A stretch of DNA of 64,000 bases from the NCBI GenBank assembly GCA_037951105.1, contig JBAMJV010000877.1, positions 54,998-118,997 on the forward strand. Direction: 5' to 3'. The position numbers were made by a program, and so were the translations under genes. Of this stretch, positions 1 to 10,728 are shown piece after piece. The notes under the pieces were generated by a model that was not told the origin of the DNA, ran no database searches, and saw only the letters and a list, made by a program, of their open reading frames with translations. This DNA comes from Echinarachnius parma (lineage: Eukaryota; Echinodermata; Echinoidea; Clypeasteroida; Echinarachniidae). Positions within the stretch are counted from its first letter, which is position 1. Each line of letters starts with the position of its first letter.

Positions 1-760
1 AAACAACCGTTACGTCATAACATGAATATAGATATAACCGGGCACTACTTGTTTGTTTGGTTAATTTGTTTAGTGATAAATTAAAGGACAATATTTTGGT
101 AATGTACGTTATAACTATCTAGTTCTCTCAAAGGGACTTGGTAACATTGTCCAAATCCTCAAAACTTACCTGGAACTCTAGTGGTTCTCTCATACCTTGT
201 CATTTTCATATTAACAATACAAGTTCAGGAGAGGTTTCGTTTTTTTAAATTTCCATTTCGTTCAAAAGATATTGATGATTGACGATTGATATTTCAAGCT
301 TTGTACAAAGTAAGTGCAATGAGTAAGTGATTATCATTTTGCTTTTTCGCTCATTTCTCGGCCCCAAAACATAAGGTTAACATGAAATGTTCACACATTA
401 CTTTGTGGACATATCAGATCACACCAATACACATTTTAACCCGCTCCCAACGATTGTATGAGATCCCCATATACGTTGTACACAACCCACTCGGTTCCGG
501 TGTTCAAGGGGTTATTAATCACTCATCACTTTTGCATTTGTCAACAAAGTTGCTAGGTAGATCCCTGTATTTGGAAAGAAAAGGAAATACAACAGAATGC
601 ATCGTAAGCATGACGAGCTTAAAATTATACCGCCTTGCAATAACAGATGAAAATGATTTAGTGCTATTTTTTGTATACATACATTTTATTATAATTTTTT
701 TATTTTGTGTAATTTTATATATACACAAAATAAAAAAACAAATATATATATATATAAAAA
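1..760. repeat. Paralogous repeat segment, left copy (matches 34.8-35.4 kb)
   Basis: Non-coding repeat closely matching, in the same orientation, about 34,790-35,395, and in part 29,860-30,290, 31,000-31,560 and 33,640-34,080. It contains a MITE-like unit from about 128 (aaagggacttggtaacattg) to about 570 (caacaaagttgctaggtagatc). The 130-aa open frame at 382-774 is not shared as a protein by the other copies and is best regarded as chance. Confidence 0.75.
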
Positions 761-875
761 ATTGCAAGGAGTAATCATAAATGATTAAGAAGGAAGAATA
801 ATAGTAGGCGTAGCTTAATAAGCAATGTTCCTCCTTTTAATCCGCCAAATGAACAAAGGCACTGGTCGAAAAATT

Positions 876-948
876 GGTCTCCGCCAGGACTCGAACCTGG
901 GTCTCCGGCTTGGAACGCCGATGCCTTAACCACTAGGCCACGGGGACC
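876..948 (-). tRNA. tRNA-Gly(TCC)-like gene, cluster 1 copy a
   Basis: Read on the minus strand it folds as a cloverleaf: D stem GCCT/AGGC, anticodon stem TCGGC/GCCGG with loop GTTCCAA (anticodon TCC, decoding GGA), and T stem CCAGG/CCTGG with loop TTCGAGT. A box TGGCCTAGTGG and B box GGTTCGAGTCC are intact. A run of five T two bases past the 3' end is a normal Pol III terminator. Odd points: one C-A mismatch in the acceptor stem, present in every copy, and C at the apparent discriminator position. A tRNA-derived repeat rather than a decoding tRNA is possible. Confidence 0.75.
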
Positions 949-1276
949 GTGTGATTAAAGACAGATCCAGTTCAGGTCATTGGCAAGTCAATCTCTCGGC
1001 CCTTTGTACTCAAGTATTCATGGGGAAGGAGTTACGAACAATGCAAGCCGCCTTTTACTTCAGCTGGATCACAATAGAGTGATTCAAGTATTAGTTAGAA
1101 CATAATATTAGCGAGAAGTGAACTAATACATACAGCTTCGGTTTCTTCCAATATATAAATAATTGCAAGGAGTAATCATAAATGATTGAGAAGGAAGAAT
1201 AATAGTAGGCGTATCTTAATAAGCAATGTTCCTCCTTTTAATCCACCAAATGAAAAAATGCACTGGTCGAAAAATT

Positions 1277-1349
1277 GGTCTCCGCCAGGACTCGAACCTG
1301 GGTCTCCGGCTTGGAACGCCGATGCCTTAACCACTAGGCCACGGGGACC
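1277..1349 (-). tRNA. tRNA-Gly(TCC)-like gene, cluster 1 copy b
   Basis: Same 73-nt sequence as the copy 401 bp to the left, with the same T-run terminator and the same acceptor mismatch. It lies in the second direct unit. Confidence 0.75.
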
Positions 1350-1579
1350 GTGTGATTAAAGACAGATCCAGTTCAGGTCATTGGCAAGCCAATCTCTCGG
1401 CCCTTTGTACTTAAGTATTCATGGGGAAGGAGTTACGAACAATGCAAGCAGCCTTTTACTTCAGCTGGATCACAATAGAGTGATTCAAGTATATAACTCC
1501 TTCCCCATGAATACTTGAGCACAAAGGGCCGAGAGATTGGCTTGCCAATGACTTGAATTGGATCTGTCTTCAATCACAC

Positions 1580-1652
1580 GGTCCCCGTGGCCTAGTGGTT
1601 AAGGCATCGGCGTTCCAAGCCGGAGACCCAGGTTCGAGTCCTGGCGGAGACC
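1580..1652 (+). tRNA. tRNA-Gly(TCC)-like gene, cluster 1 copy c (inverted)
   Basis: Same tRNA sequence on the plus strand, followed by AATTTTT. It is arranged head-to-head with the 1277-1349 copy about an inverted junction near 1,465-1,490. Confidence 0.75.
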
Positions 1653-1837
1653 AATTTTTCGACCAGTGCCTTTTTTCATTTGGAGGATTAAAAGGAGGAA
1701 CATTGCTTATTAAGCTACGCCTACTATTATTCTTCCTTCTCAATTTCATGTATGATTATTCCTTGCAATTATATATATATATATATATATATAATCGAAA
1801 GAGGGACTGCTGGTGAGACGTAGCTAGCTTGTACTTC

Positions 1838-1840
<3 letters not shown>

Positions 1841-1880
<40 letters not shown>

Positions 1881-1977
1881 ATTTATCTATTTTCATTTAT
1901 TTTATTTTATTTTATCATTATTATTTTTTGTGGTGGGGGGGGGGGGGGGGGGCTCCGTACTTTTTTTTTTTTAGTGG
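1841..1977. repeat. Low-complexity tract: (AT)n, T-rich, poly-G
   Basis: A TA dinucleotide run, then a TTTTA-rich stretch, then an 18-base-class G run and a T run. The same order of T-rich DNA, G run and T-rich DNA occurs at 35,400-35,540 in the paralogous segment. Confidence 0.8.
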
Positions 1978-2087
1978 GCTGGATTTGTATTGGAAATTTT
2001 TCATTTTCCAATTTAAAATCTAATGGAATGATCTAAATTGCATCTTATCACAGTTCACTCTTTGTATAAATAGCTTTAGTTGTTGAT

Positions 2088-2432
2088 TTAAAGGGATCTA
2101 GTAACATGTCAAAATCCTTCAAAACTTACTCCGAACTTAAACGGTTCTTACATCATCCATGTATACATATTAACAATATAAGCATCAAACAGCTTTTGTT
2201 TTCAAAAATGTTTATTCCGTTATAAAGATATGTATGATTGAAGTGTTTATATTTATAATTATAGTTGTTCGCAATTATCACTGCATTTCACTAATTATTC
2301 GGCCATATAACATCCATTCAATGAGACATTTTCACACATTTCTTCGTTGACATATCAGATCACAAAAATACACATGTTATCAACCATTCATCACTGTTTA
2401 CACTCGTCACCAATATTACTTGATCACTTTAA
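2088..2432. mobile_element. TTAA-flanked MITE, family 2 (uninterrupted copy)
   Basis: 345-bp non-coding unit beginning TTAAAGGGATCTAGTAACA and ending in TTACTTGATCACTTTAA, so both ends carry TTAA and imperfect inverted ends. The same unit at 35,668-38,320 is interrupted by other elements. No ORF. Confidence 0.6.
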
Positions 2433-2540
2433 AGAAATAGAGTGCCGTAGATAATTATAATAATTCGGGTAATGAATTCCATACACCGGATCGAATGTGT
2501 CTAATCGATTGTTATGCTAGGGCAAACCCTAACCCTAGGA

Positions 2541-3102
2541 TTAAAGGGATAGTTGAGTTTTGGTAGAGAGGGCGCTAGACTACTTATTTTTTTCGTGAGG
2601 TAATGAAAAACTGAGTGTAAAATTTGAAAGAGCATAATATTTAAATAATAAAATCATCTTTGTTTGATCAAAATCGGTTCAGAGACGGCTGAAATATCCA
2701 TAAATATAACAATTTGTAATAAAGCTGGGGCTCCAGCTGTTTATTAGAGAATTTTGAACCAGCCGTTAAAAATTCAAAAAAATGCTTCCTCTTTTCAAAA
2801 AGTTACAAAATAGGTATTTAAATAGTTGTTGGTTATTTCTCTATCTAATCACTATTTCAACAAAACATCACATGCACAATATTTTATTCAAAATGGTTGA
2901 AACTGATGAGTGTTTAGAGAGCGCCCTCTTACGTGTTAACGGCTCTTTTTGAATGATAACATCTTTACTACGTCATTTGTAATTTTGTGTTCCTTTCTAG
3001 TTATAACTATTAGTTTGTAATGTAATGATGCAGGTTTTGCTTACTAAAATTCAGTTTCACCAAAACTGTACTCTCCTTACCAGAACTCAACTATCCCTTT
3101 AA
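2541..3102. mobile_element. TTAA-flanked MITE, family 3 (full copy)
   Basis: 562-bp element with TTAA at both ends and inverted termini TTAAAGGGATAGTTGAGTTT / AAACTCAACTATCCCTTTAA-like. Full copies lie at 14,758-15,328 and 37,607-38,170, with partial copies near 42,480, 44,019-44,558, 51,440-51,535 and 63,060-63,160. It carries no coding sequence. TTAA target choice is typical of piggyBac and Kolobok superfamilies; I cannot decide between them. Confidence 0.75.
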
Positions 3103-3178
3103 GTATGATGAGTATCTCCTTGAAGATCGTCATTCGTTGCTGTCATGTATATATATATACTACTTCAACTATTGTTCG

Positions 3179-3350
3179 AATGTGGGGGGGGGGGGGGGGG
3201 GGGGGGGGGAGGGTAGACCAGCCGGGATACGATCTGAAGCCCAGGGCATGAGAAGATATACCCACTGTTATAGTAGTGGGGGCTCTTAGGTCATGGGGTG
3301 TGCACTTCCGGATAAAAGCATGGATAAAAGCATGGGGGAGGGGGGGGGGG
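3179..3350. repeat. Duplicated G-rich left border of the foldback element
   Basis: A long G run followed by ~145 bp that is repeated almost exactly at 3,335-3,478 (gggtagaccagccgggatac through gataaaagcatg). It is a tandem duplication of the left flank plus the first bases of the foldback element that follows. Confidence 0.75.
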
Positions 3351-3414
3351 GGGGAGGGTAGACCAGCCGGGATACGATCTGAAGCCCAGGGCATGAGAAG
3401 ATATACCCACTGTT

Positions 3415-6400
3415 ATAGTAGTGGGGGCTCTTAGGTCATGGGGTGTGCACTTCCGGATAAAAGCATGAATTTTGGCACACAGATAGTTTAGACCTTCCTC
3501 TTCAAGAAATTTGATGGAAGCAATTTTGCACGGGCCATTCTTGGCCGCCATCTTGGATTTCAAAATGGCCGCCATCTGGCACCTACTTTCATCAATATCG
3601 CAGCAACTAAAACAGCTAGAGAGGTTTTTTCAGTGGCTATACCCACATAATGGGGGCCAACGAATCACCTGAATCGAATATCAAGACTTAAAATGGCAGC
3701 CATCTTGAATTTCAAAATGGCCGCCATCTGGCACCTGTTTTCATCAATATCTCAGCAACTGAAACAGCTAGAGAGTTATTTTCAGTGGCTATACCCACAT
3801 AATGTGGGCCAACGAATCACCTGAATCGAATATCAAGACTTCAAATGGCAGCCATCTTGAATTTCAAAATGGCCGCCATCTGGCACCTGTTTTCATCAAT
3901 ATCTCAGCAACTAAAACAGCTAGAGAGTTATTTTCAGTGGCTATACCCAAATAATGGGGGCCAACGAATCACCTGAATCGAATATCAAGACTTCAAATGG
4001 CAGCCATCTTAAATTTCAAGATGGCCGACATGGGAAGCCTATATTTTACTCCATCTCAGAAACTTAAACAATTACGGGGTTCATTTAAACTGATATGCCT
4101 ATCTGTTTGTGGTCAACTTGTAACAATTTACCAATAGATGGATGGAAGCAATTATGCACTTCCCATGTTAACCGCCATCTTGAATTTCAAAATGACTGCC
4201 ATCTGAAACCCTATTTTCTCCAATATTTCAAAAACTAAAACAGCTGGAGAGTTTATTTCAGCCGGGTACACTCACATTGTCTTGGTCAACGAATCACCTG
4301 GATCGTTTTAATAAGCTTCAAATAGTATCTTGAATTTCAAGATGGCTGCCACCGGTAGCCTATTCAATTATGTATCTCAGAATAAAATCAGTAAGTGCAC
4401 TTCGATGGGTATGCCCATATTAGGTTGGAAGCAATGTTGCTGATATATAATGATATAAAGATAATCTGAACAAAATAGAAGTCTACTTGACCATTCGATT
4501 GATTAAACAAAGTTATCGGGTAGGAGGTAGTTCAAAAGAGAATCCAATGAGTGTACTAACCTATCTTTTGAAAAGCAGTAACATTCATTCGAGCATTATT
4601 TGCAAATGTTTCAGACCCCACTAATGAAAACTAACTAAATGGAAACAGTTTGAACGTTTTGTTGACCATACAAATGTTCACTTCCTAATATTCGGATCTC
4701 ATCAACAGCCTTCGTCAGCTGTGCATGACCTGACTGTTAACCTTTCTTACGAAACGATCAATTATCTGATCGTATACGTCATCAGGTAGTTTTGTCTCTG
4801 TTCACTGTGGGTTGAAACTCCAGGATGTATGTACATGCAGATATCTTTCTTCACCCTTTTTGTATTGGGCCACATTTCCGAAATGTAGACCTTTTGCCAG
4901 TCAGACCTGATGGTCAGGGGACTCAATGTGGCATGTTTTGAGACACTCCAGAGGAACAAGTTGGGTGACGGTGTTCCAAATATCTGGTCTTGGGAGATTG
5001 CTACATTTCTTTCACTTATGATTCCTTGCATAGGACTTTTGTTTGATTAATTGCAGCCAAATGGCTAGTAGTCCACCCTTGGCATGGAATTACAATACTA
5101 CGCCCCACAATTATTTTTGATGTTGTCTTTAGGCGATACTAAGACTTGGTGCTTTATTCTTGTTGGCTTTAGATACACCCTAATGCCCGATTAAATTGAA
5201 ATTCAGTAGACTCCTAATATCAGGTCAGATGAGTGTCATTTTGAGCATTGCATGTTCCTCTCAGTGGGGTGATCCTTCTGTAGCTTTTTAAGCCCAAATA
5301 TACATTAGTTGCAACACACATAAGAGAGACTAGTAATATGTTATCATCTTGACAGCAAAGGGATTGGTGATTACGATAATGGAACAAAGTAACAGTCACT
5401 CCTAATGTTTGTTCAAATAGGTAATTAGAGATGAAATGAGACATTGGACAGTGTGAGTTGCTTTCCGATAAATCTTAACGTTCAGACTACAATCAAGTTT
5501 GATCATTATCATGACTATATAAAAGTGTCAAGGAACACTAACGACTTATCCTTCCCTTCGTTAGGGAACTACAAGTTTACTCCTGCACAAATTGTTTGAG
5601 TTTCGGATGAGTGTCATCCATATAACAATACCACCAAATTTATGGTTTTGGTGCATTGTCAATGTCTATTTTTTCAAGTATTTCATTTATAAATTTCATA
5701 GGATGGGAGTTAGAAGGAATAGTATTGCTGCTTCGTGGATTTGTTGGTAAAAGATCCATTGTAGCCAATGTATGTGGACCCTGTATGTGTGCATGTTCTT
5801 TCAGGGGTTAGAAACCGGGCTCACAGACAATCTGGTCCAGACCTACATGTATCCTATTATATTTCCTCTTGTGTAACAGACATGTCACCACGTAGCCAAC
5901 TCTCGATTAAGCGTAGAAGCTATCGAGAGTGGACACGTGGAAGACGAGAGCTTTGATCATTATGACATGACTTTACGTACGTTACCTACTTTAGTCCCCA
6001 TAGACAAATCAACACTTGAGGACACAATTATCTAGAGTATATATAGGACCAGCATGTCTGAATTACATTTTCCAACGAATGGAAGAATGTCTGCGCTGCG
6101 CAAACCGATACTTTGACTATACAGTGACACTTTTAGCGAGCAGATTCATATATCAGCATGACACTCAACAAATTCAAGAAATAATTCGTGCAGGAGTTAA
6201 TTAATCACTTGAACTCCATTTATCCGGACTTAGCGTTCCCTATCGAGGAGAAGGAGGGCATGTAGGCACTTAATTATGGTAGCTTGGAAGATTTATCGGA
6301 GAGAAATTCACACAGTTGGTTTATATAATATGTTCACCTCCAGTCACCCCTGTGAACGTTGGAGTGATCAATACTTAGTTCATACCGATCCATATCAATC

Positions 6401-8450
6401 CCTTGACTCTCTCCACTTGTGTCTAATATAATTGGGCTTCAAAATGGGCCAAAGCCAACTAGATAAACCCACACTTAAAAGGACATAACGTTCTACCCTA
6501 CATCAAGGGTGCCTCAAAAGCTCTTTGAAGGAATTTGGCATCAAAGTGTATTACAAGCCGTCAAGAACATTACACCAAATCTTAGCAGCTCATCATAACG
6601 ACATGACTGAGAAAAGGAGCATGCCTTAGCATGCTCAAACTACAAAAGGATGTTTGCAAGGAATCACATAAAGGAGATACGGAGCTGTCTCTCAAAACCA
6701 TATTCGTGGAACACTGAAGCAAGAATTCAATCAATACAATGATTCACATGATGGCTACCACCTGACAATTTAAAAGCAATCCAGGTAATTCAGTGACATC
6801 AACATTAAGTATAACCACTCAAATTAACTGTGTTACAGTGTGATCTTTAATAAAGAGCTAGAGCTGAATACAGTTCCCAGGGTGGCCATCTTGAAATTAT
6901 ATGATGAATGTCTTGAAGACATCTATAAAGTCGATATAGGTCATTAATTGATGCCGACAATGACGGCAGTAACCTCCGACATTATTATCCAGATGTTATT
7001 GTTTCTGAAATAGTAACCCCTTGCTTGAATACAGGAACGGAGTGTGATATATGTACAAAATATATGAGAATGTCAACATTTTGAAGCGAAACAAGATTTC
7101 AGGTGGTGACCATTTTGAAATTGAAGACTAAATTGCTTCCAACCACTGTGGGTGCATCTGACTTAGGTCTTTCAAATGTACTCCATGTTATTTATTGCAA
7201 ACACCAGATTGCATACCCACAGTAACGTACTCTGTTGCTTTTTTAGTCTCGCATATTTGAATCAAATCTATATCGACTTATCATGGCAGCCATACCGAAC
7301 TTCAAGATGGCCCAAACATTTCAAGTCTTTTAAGTCAATCCAGGTGATCTGTTGACCCCGAAAATGTGTTTAAAGACACTAAAAAGAACTCTCCATCCTT
7401 TTTAGTTTCTGAAATACACGCAAAATAGGTTCCAGATGTCAGCCATTATGACATTCAAGATGGCGGCCGAAATGGGTCTTGCTTATTTGCTTTCAACCTC
7501 ATGTTTCTTTTAAAGACAGACAAGTCGTTGGCCACAAAAAAAAGGCATAGCAACTGGAAAGAACTTTGTGCCGTTTTTAGTCTCTGATATAAAGAGTAAA
7601 ATATGCTAATCCCCATGGCGGCCATCTTGAAATTCAAGATGGCTGCCGATTGACGCCTTTGAGGTGGATTCAGGTGATTCGTTGCACCCAAATAAGTGGG
7701 TATAGCCGCTAAAATTAATGCTTTAGCTGTTTTAGTTTCTAAAAGTAGATAAATGGGAAGTGCATAATTGCTCAATTCCAACCATTCATTGGTAAGTTGA
7801 CCACGAACAGATAGGCATATCGATCAGTTGAAATGAACTCCGTAATTGCTTCAGTTTCTAAGATGGAGTTAAACATAGGCTTCACGTGATTCGTTGGCCC
7901 ACATTATGGAGGTATAGCCACTGAAAATAACTCTCTAGCTGTTTTAGTTGCTGAGATATTGAGGAAAACAGGTGCCAGATGGCGGCCATTTTGAAATTCA
8001 AGATGGCTGCCATTTTAAGTCTTGATATTCGATTCAGGTGATTCGTTGGTCCCCATTATGTGGGTATAGCCACTGAAAATAACTCTCTAGCTGATTTATT
8101 TGCTGAGATATTGATGAAAACAGGTGCCAGATGGCGGCCATTTTAAATTCAAGATGGCTGCCATTTGAAGTCTTGATATTCGATTCAGGTGATTCGTTGG
8201 CCCCCATTATGTGGGTATAGCCACTGAAAATAACTCTCTAGCTGTTTTAGTTGCTGAGATATTGATGAAAAAAGGTGCCAGATGGCGGCCATTTTGAAAT
8301 CCCAGATGGCGGCCAAGAATGAGCCGTGCAAAATTGCTTCCATCAAATTTCTTGAAGAGGATAGTCTAAACTATTTGTGTGCCATAATTCATGCTTTTAT
8401 CCAGAAGTGCACACTTGGTCTCATATATTGACTTAAGAGCCCCCACTATA
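3415..8450. mobile_element. Large foldback element with ~1-kb inverted arms of ~153-bp repeats
   Basis: The left arm (about 3,415-4,440) and right arm (about 7,230-8,450) are inverted copies. Each contains three tandem ~153-bp units built on 'aaatggccgccatct', ending outward with a shared gtgcacttcc / TTGATGGAAGCAATTTTGC segment and TAGTGGGGGCTCTTA at the tip. The flank 'gatatacccactgttatag' joined to 'ggggggaagtaacac' is continuous at 9,650-9,675, which looks like the empty site. No transposase is visible, so it is non-autonomous or decayed. Confidence 0.7.
4440..7230. other. Unique interior of the foldback element, no gene recognised
   Basis: Only short open frames (under 95 codons) without recognisable motifs. 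I see no splice-consistent conserved protein, no RNA gene and no strong repeat. Confidence 0.6.
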
Positions 8451-8701
8451 GGGGGGAAGTAACACATTAGCGAGGTGTTAATGACGACGTCACGAACAAA
8501 GGGGTGTTAATTAGTGGGAAATGCAGTTCGAGTATCCTTCTTCGACGATAATGGCAAACATGTTTGAACATGTCCTGCTCCCCTTGTTGAGAATATCGAG
8601 TCTCAAATGACATTGAGGGTAATGATCCTTATTTATTATATGTAAAGTGATTTTCATGTAGTTTTGTAAAGCCGATCCAAGCTCGGGTAAATATTTAAGT
8701 C

Positions 8702-10217
8702 GGAACATCGTGAAGCGTTCCCTCACATTCGAAATGATGTAGTAGTAGTATTTGCCAGCTTATAATTATTTACTCTTACGGCATCATATATGTGAATATG
8801 ATTATCATCTGCTAAATTAGACACGGTTCAACGTTGTCTTTATTTTCTTTTTGTCTTTACAACGACAAATAATCATGCAAACCATCAAAAATGTATGGGA
8901 ATCATGCTTCAACGAGTAAATTAAAATCAGAAATATCTTATTTATAACAAGTATAACGACCATTATGGCGTCATGCAACCGCATGCACACTTATGGTATT
9001 ATTTTTTATACTCAACTTCCTCTTCTGAGTGTAAAGATTTCTTTAGTCGTTAGTTCAAATAACACAAGATCGTTGCTCGTTACCTAATTTCAAGACGCCA
9101 TGATATGCCGTGTGAAATAAGACTGTGAATACACAAAAGGCGCTATGTGAAACCGTGACTTTCCCCAAATTCGATGACGCACATGAAACTTGGTCCGTGT
9201 TAATTCGCTATAGAATTTGCTACATTGTTATAGTAAAACGCCTGAAAATATTCACTGATTGTTCACATCTTGTTAAACGACGCTCAGATTGTGTGATTTA
9301 TATGTTTACATTTTGTTTCACGACGTTCAGACTTTTCAACTCAAGGCAAACCACAAACCACAAATACAAGGCAAAACGAGAGCCTACAAAAAGAGTAGTT
9401 CGGGTTTGACGTCACGTTTTAAAGCGATCCGAGTTTCATAAACATCAATGGCAGCTTCCATGCTGTACGCGATGAAAGGGATTAGCCCGTAGAGCGAATG
9501 ACTTTAAATGATGCTTAAAGGGGCAATGTTGGTCGTATTTGCATGTAATTATGTTTGACTGGTGCTGGAAGAGAACATAATTAAAGGTAAATAGATGTTT
9601 TGGAAACTTTCTCTTTAAGCTACCATAGTTGTATGGCTACATGCCAGAAGGTATACCCACTGTTATAGGGGGGAAGTAACACATTAGCGAGGTGTTAATT
9701 AGTCGGAAGTGAGTCACTTCCGACGACAACGTCACGAACAAAGGGGTGTTAATTAGTGGGAAATGCAGATCGAGTATCCTTCTTCAACGATAATGGTAAA
9801 CATGTTTAAACATGTCCTGCTCCCCTTGTTGAGAATATCGAGTCTCAAATGACATTGAGGGTAATGATCCTTATTTATTATATGTAAAGTGATTTTCATG
9901 TAGTTTTGTAAAGCCGATCCAAGCTCGGGTAAATATTTCAGATATGTTTGAATTATTCTGACCTCTTTTCGAGCTGTCCCGAGTTGTTCCGAGTTGTGCC
10001 GAGTTGCTCCGAGTTTACTCCGAGTTGCTCCGAGTTTACTCCGAGTTGCTCCGAGTTTACTCCGAGTTGCTCCGAGTTGCTCCGAGTTTACTCCGAGTTG
10101 CTCTGAGTTTACTCCGAGTTGCTCCGAGTTTACTCCGAGTTGGTCTGAGTTGCTCCAATTCCTGATATTACGACCTCTGTGCAAATCATTGTGTCTGGTT
10201 GATTATAACTTTTATCT
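8702..10217 (+). repeat. Left arm of a large inverted repeat (partner 19,923-21,838)
   Basis: About 1.5 kb that reappears in reverse complement at 19,923-21,838; the partner is longer because it carries a 395-bp MITE. The segment 8,455-8,701 just outside is a direct partial duplicate of 9,665-9,945. Nothing is recognisably coding; the ~94-codon frame at 9,125-9,409 begins at GTG and is preserved in the partner only because the arms are nearly identical. Confidence 0.75.
9965..10160. repeat. Minisatellite, unit ~21 bp (gagttgctccgagtttactcc)
   Basis: Tandem alternation of 'gagttgctcc' and 'gagtttactcc', about nine units. The reverse-complement array sits in the partner arm at 19,995-20,180, and related arrays lie at 10,565-10,728, 12,425-12,485 and 18,175-18,385. 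Confidence 0.9.
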
Positions 10218-10224
10218 TACAATT

Positions 10225-10490
10225 TGTGCAGGTTGGATAGTTTCAATGTGTCTTGTCAAATTATACTGTCTGCTGAACATTTTGTGACACAGTGGACAGG
10301 TATGCATTTTGACCGATGAGGTAAAATTAATGTTTGCTCTTTGAACGCTTGTTAGTGATTAACAAGGAATGTACAAAGTTATTCATTGATATATTGACGA
10401 GTTAGATTTGAAATCTGTCAAGTCACTGTTTGCTAGTATGAGTGTTCAGTCATCCCTACTCGCATGATTGATCATGGCACTTACACGACT
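10225..10490 (-). repeat. Paralogue of the zinc-finger 5' region
   Basis: Matches 12,780-13,038 almost base for base, including the minus-strand start of the C2H2 frame. Here the frame is cut after the first finger because the sequence to its left switches to other DNA at about 10,225. Confidence 0.7.
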
Positions 10491-10564
10491 GCTAAGTGTA
10501 CTCAACTTGCAAGATTGAAGTTGTTATCACCTAGACAGAATGATTTTCGCAGAGGTCGTAATAT

Positions 10565-10728
10565 GGCTCGTATCATCTCGGAACAATTCGGAGCAACTCG
10601 GAGTAAACTCGGAACAACTCGGAGCAACTCGGAGTAAACTCGGAGCAACTCGGAGTAAACTCGGAGCAACACGGAGTAAACTCGGAGCAACTCGGAGTAA
10701 AACTCAGAGCAACTCGGAGTAAACTCGG
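10565..10728. repeat. Minisatellite, same ~21-bp unit, split by an insertion
   Basis: Units 'ggagcaactcggagtaaact' run up to 10,728 and resume at 12,425. The interruption is the hAT-type element between them. Confidence 0.9.

Larger units (their letters stand above)
740..1840. repeat. tRNA repeat cluster 1 (401-bp units, two direct plus one inverted)
   Basis: Three units of one repeat, each with a tRNA gene. The tRNA starts at 876 and 1277 are exactly 401 bp apart on the minus strand; the third unit is inverted on the plus strand, making a palindromic junction near 1,490. AT dinucleotide runs lie at both edges. The paralogous segment at 35.4 kb lacks the cluster, so the cluster was inserted here or deleted there. 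Confidence 0.8.

Noticed and set aside
382-774. 130-codon frame near the window start
   Set aside because: Repeat DNA; the paralogues at 31 and 35 kb do not keep the frame, and the 3' end is an AT-rich run.
5768-6204. Two 62-codon frames in the middle of the foldback element
   Set aside because: Short, no motif, no continuity between them.
9125-9409. 94-codon frame preserved in the opposite arm (21,132-21,413) with a 3-bp difference
   Set aside because: Starts at GTG, has no motif, is broken in the third copy near 38.6 kb, and its preservation follows from overall arm identity.
9965-10160. CRISPR-like repeat-spacer pattern
   Set aside because: Units are contiguous with no unique spacers, and the DNA is eukaryotic.
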